A stretch of DNA of 5,535 nt from JAZSMS01 sp045536015 (lineage in GTDB: Bacteria; Bacillota; Clostridia; Christensenellales; QALW01), in NCBI GenBank assembly GCA_045536015.1, contig JAZSMS010000074.1:1-5535 (forward strand), in the 5' to 3' direction. Both the position numbers and the translations under genes were made by a program. The notes under the pieces are model-generated. The model worked only from the letters and a program-made list of their open reading frames with translations. It made no database searches and was not told where the DNA came from. Positions 5,509-5,535 of this stretch are shown here, one piece after another. Every line of letters begins with the position of its first letter. Positions within the stretch are counted from its first letter, which is position 1.

Positions 5509-5535
5509 TGGTGGAGGCGAGGGGAATTGAACCCC
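5509..5535 (-). ncRNA. ssrA: 3' end of tmRNA (tRNA is the alternative), truncated by window edge
   Basis: On the minus strand the end of a tRNA-like domain is visible: four of five T-stem bases GGGG (5535-5532), T-loop TTCAATT (5531-5525), T-stem CCCCT (5524-5520), acceptor strand CGCCTCC (5519-5513), discriminator A and encoded CCA (5512-5509). A T-arm leading to an acceptor ending CUCC-ACCA is typical of bacterial tmRNA, the RNA that rescues stalled ribosomes, and tRNAs starting GGAGGCG with an A discriminator are unusual. The tRNA-like character is clear; the choice of tmRNA is inferred and would be settled by the bases just beyond the edge. Two candidate terminators follow it. Confidence 0.7.

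Noticed and set aside
1426..5535. Genomic island inserted at the 3' end of ssrA, carrying the ABC operon
   Set aside because: tmRNA 3' ends are known integration sites, but there is no integrase, no second copy of the CCA-end sequence in the window, and no obvious shift in base composition or codon use between the operon and pheS.

Overview
The window looks like a stretch of chromosome from a low-GC member of the Bacillota, most likely a Clostridia-type gut or anaerobe lineage. Three things support this: AT-rich intergenic DNA with near-perfect TTGACA/TATAAT promoters and strong GGAGG ribosome binding sites; a Firmicutes-style T-box leader in front of pheS; and a PheS carrying the Cys-rich insertion that I recall as common in that phylum. 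I cannot name a species.

Left part (1-1325, minus strand): the start of the phenylalanyl-tRNA synthetase operon. A promoter at 1297-1325 drives a leader of about 250 nt. The leader has the parts of a tRNA-Phe-sensing T-box: stem I with a UUC specifier, an ACGGG/CCCGU stem III hairpin, the T-box itself, and mutually exclusive antiterminator and terminator hairpins. pheS follows, and 9 bases after its stop codon lie the first codons of pheT, cut by the window edge.

Middle part (1345-5364, plus strand): a divergently transcribed three-gene operon. A textbook promoter (TTGACA, 17 bp, TATAAT) is overlapped by inverted repeats of a GTTGC half-site, the likely operator of the first gene, a MarR-family repressor. 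Two half-size ABC exporter genes follow, each overlapping the gene before it (4 nt and 8 nt), so the three are probably translationally coupled. The two half-transporters are unequal. The first has Asp in place of the catalytic Glu and Gln in place of the switch His but a perfect LSGGQ. The second has the catalytic Glu and His but a degenerate ISKGQ. This is the signature of a heterodimeric type IV exporter of the TM287/288, BmrCD and LmrCD kind, with one working and one degenerate ATP site. The likely logic is that a ligand, often a drug or toxic metabolite in this arrangement, releases the repressor and induces the pump that exports it. The substrate cannot be read from the sequence.

Right part (5365-5535): an AT-rich convergent intergenic region with two terminator-like hairpins, one usable in both directions and one that fits only minus-strand transcription. 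At the edge is the 3' end of a minus-strand structured RNA ending in CCA, most likely tmRNA (ssrA), otherwise a tRNA.

Every long stretch is accounted for. I see no mobile element, CRISPR array or clearly new system; the most interesting points are the operator layout, the complementary degeneracy of the ABC pair, the T-box details and the tandem terminators.
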